Source of the DNA: Dehalococcoidales bacterium | GTDB lineage: Bacteria; Chloroflexota; Dehalococcoidia; Dehalococcoidales; UBA3254 | Length of the DNA: 9,711 nt | NCBI GenBank assembly: GCA_028718465.1 | Contig: JAQULX010000078.1 | Coordinates: forward strand, 1-9,711 | Direction of reading: 5' to 3' | In this document: one piece after another, positions 1 to 6,655 of the stretch | Numbering within the stretch: position 1 is the stretch's first letter | Layout: each line of letters opens with the position of its first letter | The notes under the pieces: model-generated | Databases searched by the model: none | The model's input: only the letters and a program-made list of their open reading frames with translations | What the model was told of the DNA's origin: nothing | Position numbers and translations under genes: made by a program

Positions 1-1
1 T

Positions 2-202
2 ATCGTCAAAGCAGTGGTAGTGCGCTGCTCTAAACCATATCTGCGCCCGGATGGATCGTATATACGTTTTGATGAAAACGCGGCGGTTATTCTGGCCGAT
101 AGCAGTAACCCCAAAGGGACCCGCATATTCGGACCTGTAGCTCGCGAACTCCGGGAGAAGAACTTTACCAAGATCATCTCGCTGGCCCCGGAGGTATTAT
201 AG
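2..202 (+). CDS. rplN: 50S ribosomal protein uL14 (L14), C-terminal part, truncated by window edge
   Basis: The reading frame is open from base 2 and gives the last 66 residues of uL14; the family is about 122 residues, so roughly the first 55 lie upstream of the window. Conserved family segments are visible: '[15 protein letters not shown]' (residues 15-29 of the visible part), '[14 protein letters not shown]' (39-52) and the ending '[10 protein letters not shown]'. uL14 is a large-subunit protein at the subunit interface that contributes to an inter-subunit bridge and binds 23S rRNA. A GTG at base 14 is internal to the conserved domain and is not the start. In most genomes rplX follows within a few bases; here a 115-base gap follows, which is unusual. 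Confidence 0.97.
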   Translation: MVKAVVVRCSKPYLRPDGSYIRFDENAAVILADSSNPKGTRIFGPVARELREKNFTKIISLAPEVL

Positions 203-208
203 AAGGAA

Positions 209-214
209 AAGGAG
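209..214 (+). promoter_or_regulatory. Shine-Dalgarno-like AAGGAG far upstream of rplX
   Basis: AAGGAG begins seven bases after the rplN stop codon. That is where the rplX ribosome-binding site would sit in a tightly packed operon, yet the rplX ATG is 103 bases further on. No open frame begins at a suitable distance: the only nearby TTG, at 235, meets a TAG after four codons. Directly before the rplX ATG there is only an A-rich stretch and GGA one base from the start, so no good alternative site is seen. The site is either a relic separated from its gene by a later insertion, or it works across a folded hairpin. Both are inference. Confidence 0.45.
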
Positions 215-306
215 TAGTTATTAGTAAAAAGTTATTGGTTATTAGATAGGGGCTCCGGGAAATAGGGGCTAAACAACTAAAGACTAAAAACTAAAGACTA
301 AAACTA
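215..306 (+). repeat. Imperfect inverted repeat of two heptad arrays (possible mRNA hairpin)
   Basis: The left arm (217-245) consists of 7-base units GTTATTA, GTAAAAA, GTTATTG, GTTATTA. The right arm (275-306) consists of units AACTAAA and GACTAAA, whose complement, suitably rotated, is GTTTTTA or GTCTTTA. Pairing by hand gives 242-245 with 277-280, 235-240 with 282-287, 230-233 with 289-292, 221-225 with 297-301 and 215-217 with 304-306. These are interrupted by A-A mismatches, a 4x4 internal loop and one bulge, about 23 pairs including G-U. Inside, 251-256 can pair with 265-270 (GC-rich, two G-U) around an 8-base loop. The arms are AU-rich and imperfect, and stability has not been calculated. 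It contains no open reading frame and no T-tract, so it does not look like a terminator. Confidence 0.5.
246..270 (+). repeat. 9-bp direct repeat ATAGGGGCT in the gap core
   Basis: ATAGGGGCT occurs at 246-254 and again at 262-270, separated by CCGGGAA. This GC-rich core lies between the two AT-rich heptad arrays and differs sharply from them in composition. The first copy's end plus the following CC can pair with the second copy to make a short apical stem. No function is known to me. Confidence 0.6.
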
Positions 307-310
307 AAAA
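275..310 (+). repeat. Tandem 7-bp repeat (RACTAAA, about 5 units)
   Basis: Four exact units in alternating form, AACTAAA (275-281), GACTAAA (282-288), AACTAAA (289-295) and GACTAAA (296-302), are followed by a fifth that has lost one A (ACTAAA from 303, running into A's to 310). Equivalently it is a 14-base unit repeated twice plus a remnant. The array ends seven bases before the rplX ATG. Short AT-rich heptad arrays of this kind can arise by replication slippage. The array has no coding potential in this context and is unlike the surrounding operon. Confidence 0.8.
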
Positions 311-317
311 GCTGGAT

Positions 318-629
318 ATGAAGATTAAGAAAAATGATAATGTCCTGGTCATAGCCGGGAAAGATAAGGGTAAGAAAGGCAAAGTGCGCTTTGCTTATCC
401 GGATGATCAGACGGTCATGGTTGAAGGGGTCAACATGATCAAGAAACATGCTAAAGCCAAGGCTCAGGTTAAACAGGCCGGTATAATTGAGAGGGAAGCA
501 CCCATCAGCGTGTCCGATGTTATGCTTATATGCGGAAAATGCAATAAGCCAGCCCGGGTTGGCTACCGCATTTTGCAGGACGGTCGCAAGGCCAGATTTT
601 GCCGCAACTGCGGTGAGGTGGTTGAGTAA
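318..629 (+). CDS. rplX: 50S ribosomal protein uL24 (L24), zinc-ribbon form
   Basis: This 103-residue protein matches the usual bacterial uL24 length. The N-terminal KOW motif is clear: '[17 protein letters not shown]' at residues 7-23, followed by '[12 protein letters not shown]' at 35-46. The C-terminus carries C72-x2-C75 and C95-x2-C98 around '[13 protein letters not shown]', a probable zinc ribbon. uL24 starts large-subunit assembly by binding the 5' region of 23S rRNA and ends near the peptide exit tunnel. The ATG at 318 gives the conserved N-terminus, and no other in-frame start fits. The ribosome-binding site is weak: the sequence just upstream is an A-rich repeat tail, and the nearest AAGGAG is about 100 bases away across a possible hairpin. 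Its stop overlaps the rplE start by one base (TAATG), which suggests coupled translation. Confidence 0.98.
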   Translation: MKIKKNDNVLVIAGKDKGKKGKVRFAYPDDQTVMVEGVNMIKKHAKAKAQVKQAGIIEREAPISVSDVMLICGKCNKPARVGYRILQDGRKARFCRNCGEVVE

Positions 630-1171
630 TGGCAGATTTGAAAGAGATATATAAGAACGAAATAATTCCCGTTATTAAAGAGCGCCTGGGCTATACGAAC
701 ATAATGCAGGTGCCGCGCCTGGAGAAAATAGTTTTGAATATCGGGCTTGGCGAAGCAATAGCCAATGCAAAAGCTCTTGAATCCGGAGAAGCCGATCTGG
801 CTGCCATCTCCGGGCAGCATCCCGTAATTACCCGCTCGAAAAGGTCCATTTCGGCTTTTAGATTAAGGACCGGCATGGCGATCGGGGTCAAAGTCACCCT
901 GCGGGGAAAACGCATGTGGGACTTCTTTGAAAAACTGGTCACCATTACTCTGCCCCGGGTAAGAGAGTTCCAGGGCGTACCCCGCACATCCTTTGACGGA
1001 CGCGGCAACTACACGTTGGGCTTTAAGGAACAGATAGTTTTTCCTGAGATTGAATTTGACAAGGTAGACAAGATACGCGGAATGGAAGTCGTTATTGTAA
1101 CTACCGCCAATACTGATGAGGAAGGCAGAACTCTTCTGGAGTTATTAGGAATGCCTTTTGTTAAGGAATAA
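629..1171 (+). CDS. rplE: 50S ribosomal protein uL5 (L5)
   Basis: This 180-residue protein is the normal size for uL5, which binds 5S rRNA in the central protuberance and touches P-site tRNA. Recognisable segments are '[16 protein letters not shown]' (28-43), the loop '[12 protein letters not shown]' (72-83) that lies toward P-site tRNA, '[14 protein letters not shown]' (91-104), '[10 protein letters not shown]' (108-117) and '[21 protein letters not shown]' within 121-141. The start codon overlaps the rplX stop by one base, and a GAGG-containing purine run at about 613-621 lies inside rplX. In E. coli the S8 repressor binds mRNA at this gene junction; I could not see a convincing equivalent fold here. 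Confidence 0.98.
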   Translation: MADLKEIYKNEIIPVIKERLGYTNIMQVPRLEKIVLNIGLGEAIANAKALESGEADLAAISGQHPVITRSKRSISAFRLRTGMAIGVKVTLRGKRMWDFFEKLVTITLPRVREFQGVPRTSFDGRGNYTLGFKEQIVFPEIEFDKVDKIRGMEVVIVTTANTDEEGRTLLELLGMPFVKE

Positions 1172-1180
1172 GGATTAAGA

Positions 1181-1366
1181 ATGGCAAAGATATCGAAAAT
1201 AATTAAATCGGAACGTCCAGCAAAATATAAGACGCAGCAGCATAATCGTTGTCAGATATGTGGTCGACCGCGCGCTTATATACGTAGATTTGGCACCTGC
1301 AGAATATGTTTCCGCAGGTTAGCTCTCAGTGGCCAGGTGCCTGGCGTGAGAAAATCGAGTTGGTAG
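1181..1366 (+). CDS. rpsN: 30S ribosomal protein uS14, short zinc-binding form (S14 type Z)
   Basis: At 61 residues this is the short, zinc-containing uS14, not the roughly 100-residue zinc-free version of proteobacteria. The zinc ligands are C24-x2-C27 and C40-x2-C43, within '[20 protein letters not shown]'. The ending '[11 protein letters not shown]' is the family's highly conserved C-terminus. uS14 sits in the head of the small subunit and is added late in its assembly. TAAGGA at 1169-1174 overlaps the rplE stop and lies six bases before the ATG, supporting this start. Location between rplE and rpsH is standard. Confidence 0.98.
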   Translation: MAKISKIIKSERPAKYKTQQHNRCQICGRPRAYIRRFGTCRICFRRLALSGQVPGVRKSSW

Positions 1367-1389
1367 CTTAAGCTGGCTAAGGGGGAGTC

Positions 1390-1788
1390 ATGATTATTAC
1401 AGATCAAATTGCGGATATGTTGACCCGGATACGAAATGCGGCTATTGTAAGGCATGATATAGTCGAGATGCCGGCTTCAAAATTAAAAATTGCCATATTG
1501 AAGATCCTTAAAGAAGAAGGATTTATCAGCGATTATGAACTGGTCAAAGGGAAACCGGAGCGTCTTCTGAGAATACGGCTCAGGTATGATGAGAGCAACC
1601 GTTCCATTATTAGTGGAATTGAACGTGTCAGCAAGCCTGGCTTAAGGGTGTATGCTCAGAACCATGAAATACCGCGGGTATACGGCGGTGTGGGTGTGGC
1701 CATCCTTTCGACACCCAAAGGTGTTATCACCGGGCAAAAAGCTCGCAAAGAAGGCGTTGGCGGGGAGGTCCTTTGCTACGTCTGGTAA
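1390..1788 (+). CDS. rpsH: 30S ribosomal protein uS8 (S8)
   Basis: This 132-residue protein is full length for uS8, which binds helix 21 of 16S rRNA early in small-subunit assembly. The N-terminus '[13 protein letters not shown]' (5-17), the middle 'SKPGLRVYA' (81-89), '[18 protein letters not shown]' (97-114) and the C-terminus '[11 protein letters not shown]' (122-132) are conserved family elements, including the RNA-binding STPKG loop. A purine-rich GGGGGAG at 1381-1387 provides ribosome binding, though the spacing to ATG is short. In E. coli uS8 represses the spc operon; whether that holds here cannot be judged from the sequence. Confidence 0.98.
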   Translation: MIITDQIADMLTRIRNAAIVRHDIVEMPASKLKIAILKILKEEGFISDYELVKGKPERLLRIRLRYDESNRSIISGIERVSKPGLRVYAQNHEIPRVYGGVGVAILSTPKGVITGQKARKEGVGGEVLCYVW

Positions 1789-1809
1789 ATAATTCAGGGA
1801 GTTATATAG

Positions 1810-2364
1810 ATGTCTAGAATTGGGCGTTTGCCTATAGCCGTGCCTTCGGGCGTTACAGTGACCATTGCGGACCAGCAGGTCACTGTAAAAGGACCGAAAG
1901 GCGAGATAAGCCAGACCTTCAGACCTGATATGACAATCAAACTGGAGGAAAATAAACTGATTGTCCAGCGGGCTAATGATGAAAAAGAGAATCGGGCCCT
2001 CCATGGACTTACCCGGTCTCTTCTTAATAACATGGTCACCGGGGTAACCAAAGGATGGGAGAGAAATCTCGAAATAGTAGGAGTAGGCTTCCGCGCTGAG
2101 AAGGTTGGAGACAAACTGGTTCTGCGCGTTGGTTTCTCCCATACTGTTGAGGTATCTCCGCTGCCCGGTATAACCCTGGCCACTGACGGTCCCAGCAGGA
2201 TCAAGGTCATGGGTATAGATAAAGAGATCGTAGGACAGATGGCGTCGGAAATTCGCGCCATCCGGCCGCCGGATGCATATAAAGGTAAAGGCATCCGCTA
2301 TGTCGGTGAATTAGTACGCATTAAGCCAGGAAAAGCTGGCAAAGCAGTAGGTAAGGGGAAATAA
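1810..2364 (+). CDS. rplF: 50S ribosomal protein uL6 (L6)
   Basis: This is a 184-residue protein, close to the usual 175-182 with a short basic tail ([10 protein letters not shown]). Its two related domains are visible. The first has '[14 protein letters not shown]' (2-15) and 'VKGPKGE' (26-32). The second has 'GVGFRAE' (91-97), 'VGFSHTVEV' (107-115) and the signature '[17 protein letters not shown]' (148-164). uL6 binds 23S rRNA near the factor-binding (sarcin-ricin) region at the base of the stalk. AGGGAG at 1796-1801, eight bases before the ATG, fixes the start. Its stop overlaps the rplR start in TAATG. Confidence 0.98.
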   Translation: MSRIGRLPIAVPSGVTVTIADQQVTVKGPKGEISQTFRPDMTIKLEENKLIVQRANDEKENRALHGLTRSLLNNMVTGVTKGWERNLEIVGVGFRAEKVGDKLVLRVGFSHTVEVSPLPGITLATDGPSRIKVMGIDKEIVGQMASEIRAIRPPDAYKGKGIRYVGELVRIKPGKAGKAVGKGK

Positions 2365-2729
2365 TGAAAAGTAATGCACCTAGATTAGCCCGCATTCGAA
2401 GGCACGAGCGAGTACGCTCCAAGGTTGAGGGTACAACTGACAGGCCCAGATTATCGGTATTCCGCAGCTTGAATCATATTTATGCCCAGGTTATTGACGA
2501 TTCAAAGGGCCTGACTTTAGCAGCCGCTTCAACTATAGACCCGGAAATTACAGGCAACCTGGAGGGTAAAGCCAAGAAAACTCAGGCTGAATTGGTCGGA
2601 CAGGCAGTAGCCAAAAAAGCCATTGAGAAGGGCGTGCAGGAGGTAGTCTTTGACCGCGGCGGATATAAGTATATCGGCAGAGTTCAGGCCCTGGCGGATG
2701 CTGCCCGTAAAGAGGGATTAAAATTTTAA
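2364..2729 (+). CDS. rplR: 50S ribosomal protein uL18 (L18)
   Basis: This 121-residue protein matches the uL18 length. uL18 binds 5S rRNA and with uL5 anchors it in the central protuberance. Visible family segments are '[15 protein letters not shown]' (10-24), '[20 protein letters not shown]' (27-46), and the C-terminal '[12 protein letters not shown]' (96-107) followed by '[13 protein letters not shown]'. Position 104 is isoleucine where, as I recall, most bacterial uL18 have histidine (GYxYHGRV). AAGGGGA at 2353-2359 inside the rplF end, and the one-base overlap of stop and start, suggest translational coupling. Confidence 0.98.
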   Translation: MKSNAPRLARIRRHERVRSKVEGTTDRPRLSVFRSLNHIYAQVIDDSKGLTLAAASTIDPEITGNLEGKAKKTQAELVGQAVAKKAIEKGVQEVVFDRGGYKYIGRVQALADAARKEGLKF

Positions 2730-2742
2730 GAGGTAAAGACCA

Positions 2743-3267
2743 GTGAAAGAGGTAGTAAGCAAGATAGATCCAACTGGATTGACTTTGAACGATAAGCTGA
2801 TTTATATTAACCGCGTGGCTAAAGTAGTTAAAGGCGGCAAGCGTCTCAGATTCAGCGCTTTAACCGTATCCGGAGATGCCAGCGGACATGTCGGCATTGG
2901 CGTTGGTAAAGCCAATGAAGTCCCTGAGGCAATCAGCAAGGCCGGCGCAGTAGCCCGCAAGAATTTGATTAAGGTGCCTTTGAAGGGGAATACGATTCCT
3001 CATGAAATTGAAGTAAAATATGGGGCGGCTAAGGTTTTGCTCAAACCCGCGGCTCCCGGTACCGGTGTTATTGCCGGCGGCAGCATACGAGCCGTGCTCG
3101 AATCAGCCGGGGTTAAAGATGTATTGACCAAGTCTTTGGGTAGCTCCAACCGCATTAGTGTGGCCAGAGCTACAGTACTGGCTTTAAAAAGTCTTAAATC
3201 ACCTCAGGAAGAGCTGGCCAAACGCAAAGCATTCCCTAAGGTTGAGGAGGCAGCTACCGGTGAGTAA
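2743..3267 (+). CDS. rpsE: 30S ribosomal protein uS5 (S5), GTG start
   Basis: This is a 174-residue uS5. The N-terminal double-stranded-RNA-binding-like domain spans about 14-80, with '[19 protein letters not shown]' (22-40) and '[17 protein letters not shown]' (48-64). The C-terminal domain carries '[20 protein letters not shown]' (94-113) and '[16 protein letters not shown]' (133-148). uS5 helps decoding accuracy and mRNA entry in the small subunit. The start is GTG: GAGG at 2730-2733 lies nine bases upstream, and no in-frame ATG would keep the conserved N-terminal domain whole. The last eight bases overlap rpmD, whose ribosome-binding site lies inside this gene. Confidence 0.98.
   Translation: MKEVVSKIDPTGLTLNDKLIYINRVAKVVKGGKRLRFSALTVSGDASGHVGIGVGKANEVPEAISKAGAVARKNLIKVPLKGNTIPHEIEVKYGAAKVLLKPAAPGTGVIAGGSIRAVLESAGVKDVLTKSLGSSNRISVARATVLALKSLKSPQEELAKRKAFPKVEEAATGE
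3245..3250 (+). promoter_or_regulatory. Ribosome-binding site AGGAGG that sets the rpmD start
   Basis: A perfect AGGAGG lies inside the end of rpsE, nine bases before the GTG at 3260. An upstream in-frame ATG at 3242 would place this site inside the gene and add six residues absent from uL30 proteins, so GTG 3260 is the better start. Confidence 0.85.
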
Positions 3268-3454
3268 ATTCCGTATAACTTTAATAAAGAGCGGTCAGCA
3301 TTACAGTCCCGACCAGAGAAGTACACTGCGCACTCTCGGTTTAAAGCGCATCCGCCAGAGTGTGGTCCGTGAGGATTCCCTGTCCCTTAGAGGACAGATT
3401 ATAAAAGTCAAGCATCTAGTTATGGTAGAGGAAGAGACAAATGCAGCAGAATGA
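3260..3454 (+). CDS. rpmD: 50S ribosomal protein uL30 (L30), GTG start
   Basis: From the GTG at 3260 the product is 64 residues, near the 58-62 usual for bacterial uL30, and begins '[19 protein letters not shown]'. Conserved elements are '[18 protein letters not shown]' (23-40) and '[14 protein letters not shown]' (45-58). uL30 is a small peripheral large-subunit protein. An earlier ATG at 3242 is in frame but would add 'MRRQLP' and lacks a ribosome-binding site. The gene overlaps rpsE by eight bases and rplO by 14 bases, making it the most compressed gene in the window. The two overlaps suggest that translation of rpsE, rpmD and rplO is linked. Confidence 0.96.
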   Translation: MSKFRITLIKSGQHYSPDQRSTLRTLGLKRIRQSVVREDSLSLRGQIIKVKHLVMVEEETNAAE

Positions 3455-3884
3455 ACTATACCCAGCGCCAGGTTCACAAAAGAATAGAAAACGCGTAGGA
3501 CGAGGGAACGGCAGCGGTCACGGTACCTACAGCGGCCGGGGCTGCAAGGGACAGAAGTCCCGATCCGGCCTCCAGATTCTGCGAGGTTTTGAAGGCGGGC
3601 AACTGCCGATTATTAAAAGACTTCCCAGAAAACGGGGTTTTCATAATCCGTTCAGTGTTGAATACCGTCCTGTCAATATCACCGCCTTGAACGTATTCAA
3701 AGCCGGTACTGAAATTACGCCTGAAGTTCTTTATGAAGCCGGAATTATCGATAATCCGGCCATTCCCGTAAAAATACTGGCTGATGGCGATATTCAAAAC
3801 GCCGTCACAGTCAGGGCAAGTAAATTTTCAGCCGCCGCAAAAGCCAAAATTGAGGCTGCTGGTGGTAAAGTGGAGGAAATTTGA
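3441..3884 (+). CDS. rplO: 50S ribosomal protein uL15 (L15)
   Basis: This 147-residue protein is the standard length for uL15. The N-terminal glycine-rich extension '[19 protein letters not shown]' (4-22), followed by 'GSGHGTYSGRGCKGQKSRSG' (24-43), reaches into 23S rRNA. Then come 'FEGGQLPIIKRLPRKRGF' (50-67) and the C-terminal domain ending 'IEAAGGKVEEI'. uL15 is a late assembly protein that organises the core of the large subunit. The ATG at 3441 gives the family-typical first residues, which supports the 14-base overlap with rpmD; a purine run GAGGAAGAG just upstream serves ribosome binding. Its TGA stop overlaps the secY TTG start in TTGA. Confidence 0.97.
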   Translation: MQQNELYPAPGSQKNRKRVGRGNGSGHGTYSGRGCKGQKSRSGLQILRGFEGGQLPIIKRLPRKRGFHNPFSVEYRPVNITALNVFKAGTEITPEVLYEAGIIDNPAIPVKILADGDIQNAVTVRASKFSAAAKAKIEAAGGKVEEI

Positions 3885-5203
3885 GCAGTAGATCATCTCG
3901 AAGCATGCCCAGACTGATCACGGCGATGCGGGATGCCTTCAGCCTGCCCGATTTACGGCGTCGGATTCTGTTCACTCTGGGTATTTTGATACTATTTCGC
4001 TTTATAGCCCATATACCGCTTCCGGGAGTTGATCTGGACCGATTAGCTGAGGTGTTCCAGAATGTTCCCTTGCTGGGTATGCTCGATATGTTCAGTGGCG
4101 GAGCATTGAGAAACTTCAGTGTGGCTGCTATGGGTGTTTATCCTTACATTACCGCAACCATCATTATGACCATACTGGTACCGGTTATTCCCCAGCTGCA
4201 GGCACTATCTATGGAAGGGGAGTCCGGGAGGAACAAAATCAATACAATTTCTCACTGGCTGGTTATCCCCCTGGGTGCGCTTGAAGCCTACGGACAACTG
4301 ACGTATTTAAGGAGTCAGGGCGTTATCGAGGAGACCGCTGTATTTGCTATGGTCACCATGATCATATCCATGATCGCGGGTACTGTATTGTTGATCTGGC
4401 TGGGAGAGTTGATAACCGAACATGGTATCGGTAACGGCATTTCCATTATCATCTTCGGTGGAATCGTGGCCGGCTATCCGCAGACTGTCGGACAGGCCGG
4501 ACTGTTGGGCGCCACCAATGTGATCGGTATGATAGTCTATGCTTTGATCGGTCTGGCCACTATTGTTCTAATCGTTTACTTTACTGAGGCCCACCGGCGG
4601 ATTCCAGTACAGTATGCCAAGAGCGTATTTCGCGGCGGAAGGATGTACAAACAGTCCGGTGCGACTCACATACCGTTGAGAGTCAATACCGCCGGAATGA
4701 TTCCGCTTATCTTTGCCATGTCGCTGGTCCTGTTCCCCGGTATCGTGGCCAGTTATTTTGCTGCTCCGATAGGGGCTGATCCGAACTTCGCCAACAGTGT
4801 AATGGATTGGTTTAATCCGAATGCTTCGATGCCGGAAGGCCTGCTCTACTGGGCCCTATATTTCTTGCTGACGATCGGGTTTGCTTTCTTCTATACCATG
4901 ATTATTTTCCAACAGCAGGATCTACCCGGCGTTTTGCAAAAGCAGGGCGGTTTTATACCCGGTATACGTCCGGGTTCTCAGACCAAAAAATATCTGGACG
5001 GTGTTATCGGCCATATCACCTGGGCGGGAGCGCTGTTCCTGGGTGTCGTCGCCATCGTGCCATTTATCGCCCAGCAGGCCACAGGAATCCAGATGCAATT
5101 TTCCAGCATGGGGTTGATCATCGTGGTTGGTGTGGTTCTTGATACTATGAAACAACTTGAAGCTCAACTGGTAATGCGCCGTTATGAAGGCTTTATCAAA
5201 TAA
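3881..5203 (+). CDS. secY: Preprotein translocase channel subunit SecY, TTG start
   Basis: This is a 440-residue SecY, the pore of the Sec translocon in the cytoplasmic membrane, working with SecE, SecG and SecA. Ten hydrophobic segments are seen at about 28-45, 74-100, 122-142, 155-175, 186-200, 213-234, 270-293, 320-343, 376-398 and 408-422. Signatures include 'FSGGALRNFSVAAMGVYPYI' (71-90), the cytoplasmic 'YAKSVFRGGRMYKQSGATHI' (245-264), and 'KQGGFIPGIRPG' (354-365) in the SecA and ribosome-contact loop. The C-terminus is 'VLDTMKQLEAQLVMRRYEGF' (419-438). TTG 3881 has GGAGG four bases upstream (3872-3876) and overlaps the rplO stop in TTGA. An ATG at 3905, giving 'MPRLITAM', lacks any ribosome-binding site but would also keep the whole conserved protein. 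The start is therefore likely, not certain. Confidence 0.97.
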   Translation: MSSRSSRSMPRLITAMRDAFSLPDLRRRILFTLGILILFRFIAHIPLPGVDLDRLAEVFQNVPLLGMLDMFSGGALRNFSVAAMGVYPYITATIIMTILVPVIPQLQALSMEGESGRNKINTISHWLVIPLGALEAYGQLTYLRSQGVIEETAVFAMVTMIISMIAGTVLLIWLGELITEHGIGNGISIIIFGGIVAGYPQTVGQAGLLGATNVIGMIVYALIGLATIVLIVYFTEAHRRIPVQYAKSVFRGGRMYKQSGATHIPLRVNTAGMIPLIFAMSLVLFPGIVASYFAAPIGADPNFANSVMDWFNPNASMPEGLLYWALYFLLTIGFAFFYTMIIFQQQDLPGVLQKQGGFIPGIRPGSQTKKYLDGVIGHITWAGALFLGVVAIVPFIAQQATGIQMQFSSMGLIIVVGVVLDTMKQLEAQLVMRRYEGFIK

Positions 5204-5214
5204 GGGGGGAGTTA

Positions 5215-5871
5215 ATGTATATCGTGTTATTAGGTGCCCCCGGAGCGGGTAAAGGAACACAGGCTTCGTTATTAACTGAGAAGTTGAAATTGGCCCATAT
5301 CGCCTCCGGTGATCTGTTTCGACAAGCTTTATCAAAGGGGACCCCGTTAGGTCTTCAGGCCAAGACCTATATGGAGAAAGGACAACTGGTACCGAATGAA
5401 ATTACAATCAAGATGGTGCTGGAACGAATCACTTCCCCGGACTGCCAGGGCGGCATCATACTGGATGGGTTCCCGCGTAACGTAGAGCAGGCTGAAGCTC
5501 TGGATAATGCGTTAGAAAATCAGAAAAAAGCCATCGACTATGCAGTATACATCAAGGTTTCCGAAGATGAACTGTTGAAAAGGCTGACCGGGCGGTGGAT
5601 CTGCCGCGGCTGCCAGGCGCCTTACCATGAAATATCTTCGCCCTCCAAAGTCAAGGGAATCTGCGACAAATGCGGCGGAGAGCTTTACCAGCGGGCGGAT
5701 GATAATACCGAGACCATCAAAAAGCGGCTTGAAGTGTTTTTCGCCGAGACCGCGCCGCTGATTGAGTATTATTCGAGGGCAGGAAAGCTCCTTGAAGTTA
5801 AGGGCGAAGGCAGCATGGAAGAAATATCTCAGAGAATAATTACCGCTCTTCAATCTAAAAGTAAGCAGTAA
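5215..5871 (+). CDS. adk: Adenylate kinase, long zinc-LID form
   Basis: Adenylate kinase (ATP + AMP = 2 ADP) balances cytosolic adenine nucleotides. The 218-residue length is the long form. The P-loop 'GAPGAGKGT' spans residues 7-15, and the AMP-binding region has 'ASGDLFR' (30-36). 'DGFPRN' (83-88) is the usual signature, with R87. The LID holds 'GRWICRGC' (125-132) with C129 and C132 plus C149 and C152, a four-cysteine zinc site as in Gram-positive-type enzymes. 'RADD' (159-162) follows. All expected catalytic arginines I can place (R36, R87, R122, R126, R159) are present. A purine-rich run of G's ending in GAG just before the ATG at 5215 supports the start. The position between secY and map is a widespread arrangement, and the stop overlaps the map start. 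Confidence 0.98.
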   Translation: MYIVLLGAPGAGKGTQASLLTEKLKLAHIASGDLFRQALSKGTPLGLQAKTYMEKGQLVPNEITIKMVLERITSPDCQGGIILDGFPRNVEQAEALDNALENQKKAIDYAVYIKVSEDELLKRLTGRWICRGCQAPYHEISSPSKVKGICDKCGGELYQRADDNTETIKKRLEVFFAETAPLIEYYSRAGKLLEVKGEGSMEEISQRIITALQSKSKQ

Positions 5872-6620
5872 TGGGGATACAAGTAAAAACTGACCGGGAA
5901 ATAGCCCTTATGCGGCAGGCCGGGAAAATAGTAGCTATCGTATTAGGGGTACTGGTTAAAGCAGTAAGACCGGGTTTAACAACCAGAGAGCTAGACTCTA
6001 TTGCGGAAAAGGAAATCAAGCGGCTGGGGGGCATCCCCTCCTTTAAAGGATATAGAGGTTATCCGGCTAACCTGTGTGTTTCCATCAATGATGAGGTAGT
6101 GCACGGGATTCCCGGAGACAGGGTCCTTAATGAAGGCGATATCGTATCGATGGATGTTGGAGCGATTTACCGGGGATATCAGGGTGACGCCGCCAGGACT
6201 GTGGGAGTAGGGGCGATTAGTCTTCAGGCTGAAGCTTTGATCCAGGCCACCGAAAGCGCTCTCCAGGCCGGTATTATGATGGCCCGGGACAAGAACAGGC
6301 TGGGCGATATCTCAGCGATGATCCAGAAACACGCAGAGAAGAAGGGTTTCGCGGTAGTCCGGGAATATACCGGCCACGGCATCGGCCGGCAAATGCATGA
6401 GGAGCCCTTGATACCGAATTTCGGTTATCCGGGGACCGGACCGTTGCTGAGGAAGGGTATGACCCTGGCTATTGAGCCGATGCTTAATGTCGGCGACTGG
6501 CGTACCAGGGTAGATTCAAACCAGTGGACGGTGTTAACGATTGATGGGCGGTTGTCGGCCCATTTCGAAGATACTATACTTATTACGGACGGCAATCCGG
6601 AAGTTCTTACCGCTGTATAA
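5871..6620 (+). CDS. map: Methionine aminopeptidase type I
   Basis: This enzyme removes the N-terminal methionine from new proteins when the second residue is small. The 249-residue length fits type Ia. The five metal ligands of the family can be placed: D95 in 'SMDVGA', D106 in 'QGDAART', H169 in 'YTGHGIGR', E202 in 'AIEPML' and E233 in 'HFEDT'. The catalytic and substrate-binding histidines are H78 ('VVHGIP') and H176 ('MHEEP'). No insert characteristic of type II enzymes is seen, and there is no N-terminal zinc-finger extension. The ATG overlaps the adk stop by one base; no strong ribosome-binding site precedes it, so coupling to adk translation is likely. The enzyme meets nascent chains at the ribosome, fitting its place in this operon. 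Confidence 0.98.
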   Translation: MGIQVKTDREIALMRQAGKIVAIVLGVLVKAVRPGLTTRELDSIAEKEIKRLGGIPSFKGYRGYPANLCVSINDEVVHGIPGDRVLNEGDIVSMDVGAIYRGYQGDAARTVGVGAISLQAEALIQATESALQAGIMMARDKNRLGDISAMIQKHAEKKGFAVVREYTGHGIGRQMHEEPLIPNFGYPGTGPLLRKGMTLAIEPMLNVGDWRTRVDSNQWTVLTIDGRLSAHFEDTILITDGNPEVLTAV

Positions 6621-6655
6621 AGAGATCGGTAAAATATTTATAATTATGGGAGAAT

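Noticed and set aside
1332..1345. GCCAGG-TG-CCTGGC palindrome within rpsN
   Set aside because: It encodes the conserved 'GQVPG' segment; the palindrome is explained by coding and codon choice.
1365..1374. AGCTTAAGCT perfect palindrome at the rpsN stop
   Set aside because: A single 10-bp palindrome with no half-site spacing or repeats nearby; compatible with chance.
1642..2294. Two long overlapping minus-strand open frames opposite rpsH and rplF
   Set aside because: They lie antisense to clearly conserved genes, have no ribosome-binding sites and resemble no known family; they are coding-strand shadows.
3242..3259. ATG at 3242 as the rpmD start
   Set aside because: It lies upstream of and includes the AGGAGG site, adds residues not found in uL30, and lacks its own ribosome-binding site.
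6607..6632. Inverted repeat TTACCG / CGGTAA around the map stop codon, possible terminator
   Set aside because: Only six pairs with a 14-base loop and no T-tract afterwards; the following AT-rich stretch leads straight to the infA ribosome-binding site.
6639..6644. TATAAT just before infA as a promoter
   Set aside because: No -35-like hexamer at 16-18 bases upstream and transcription would start at or after the infA start codon.
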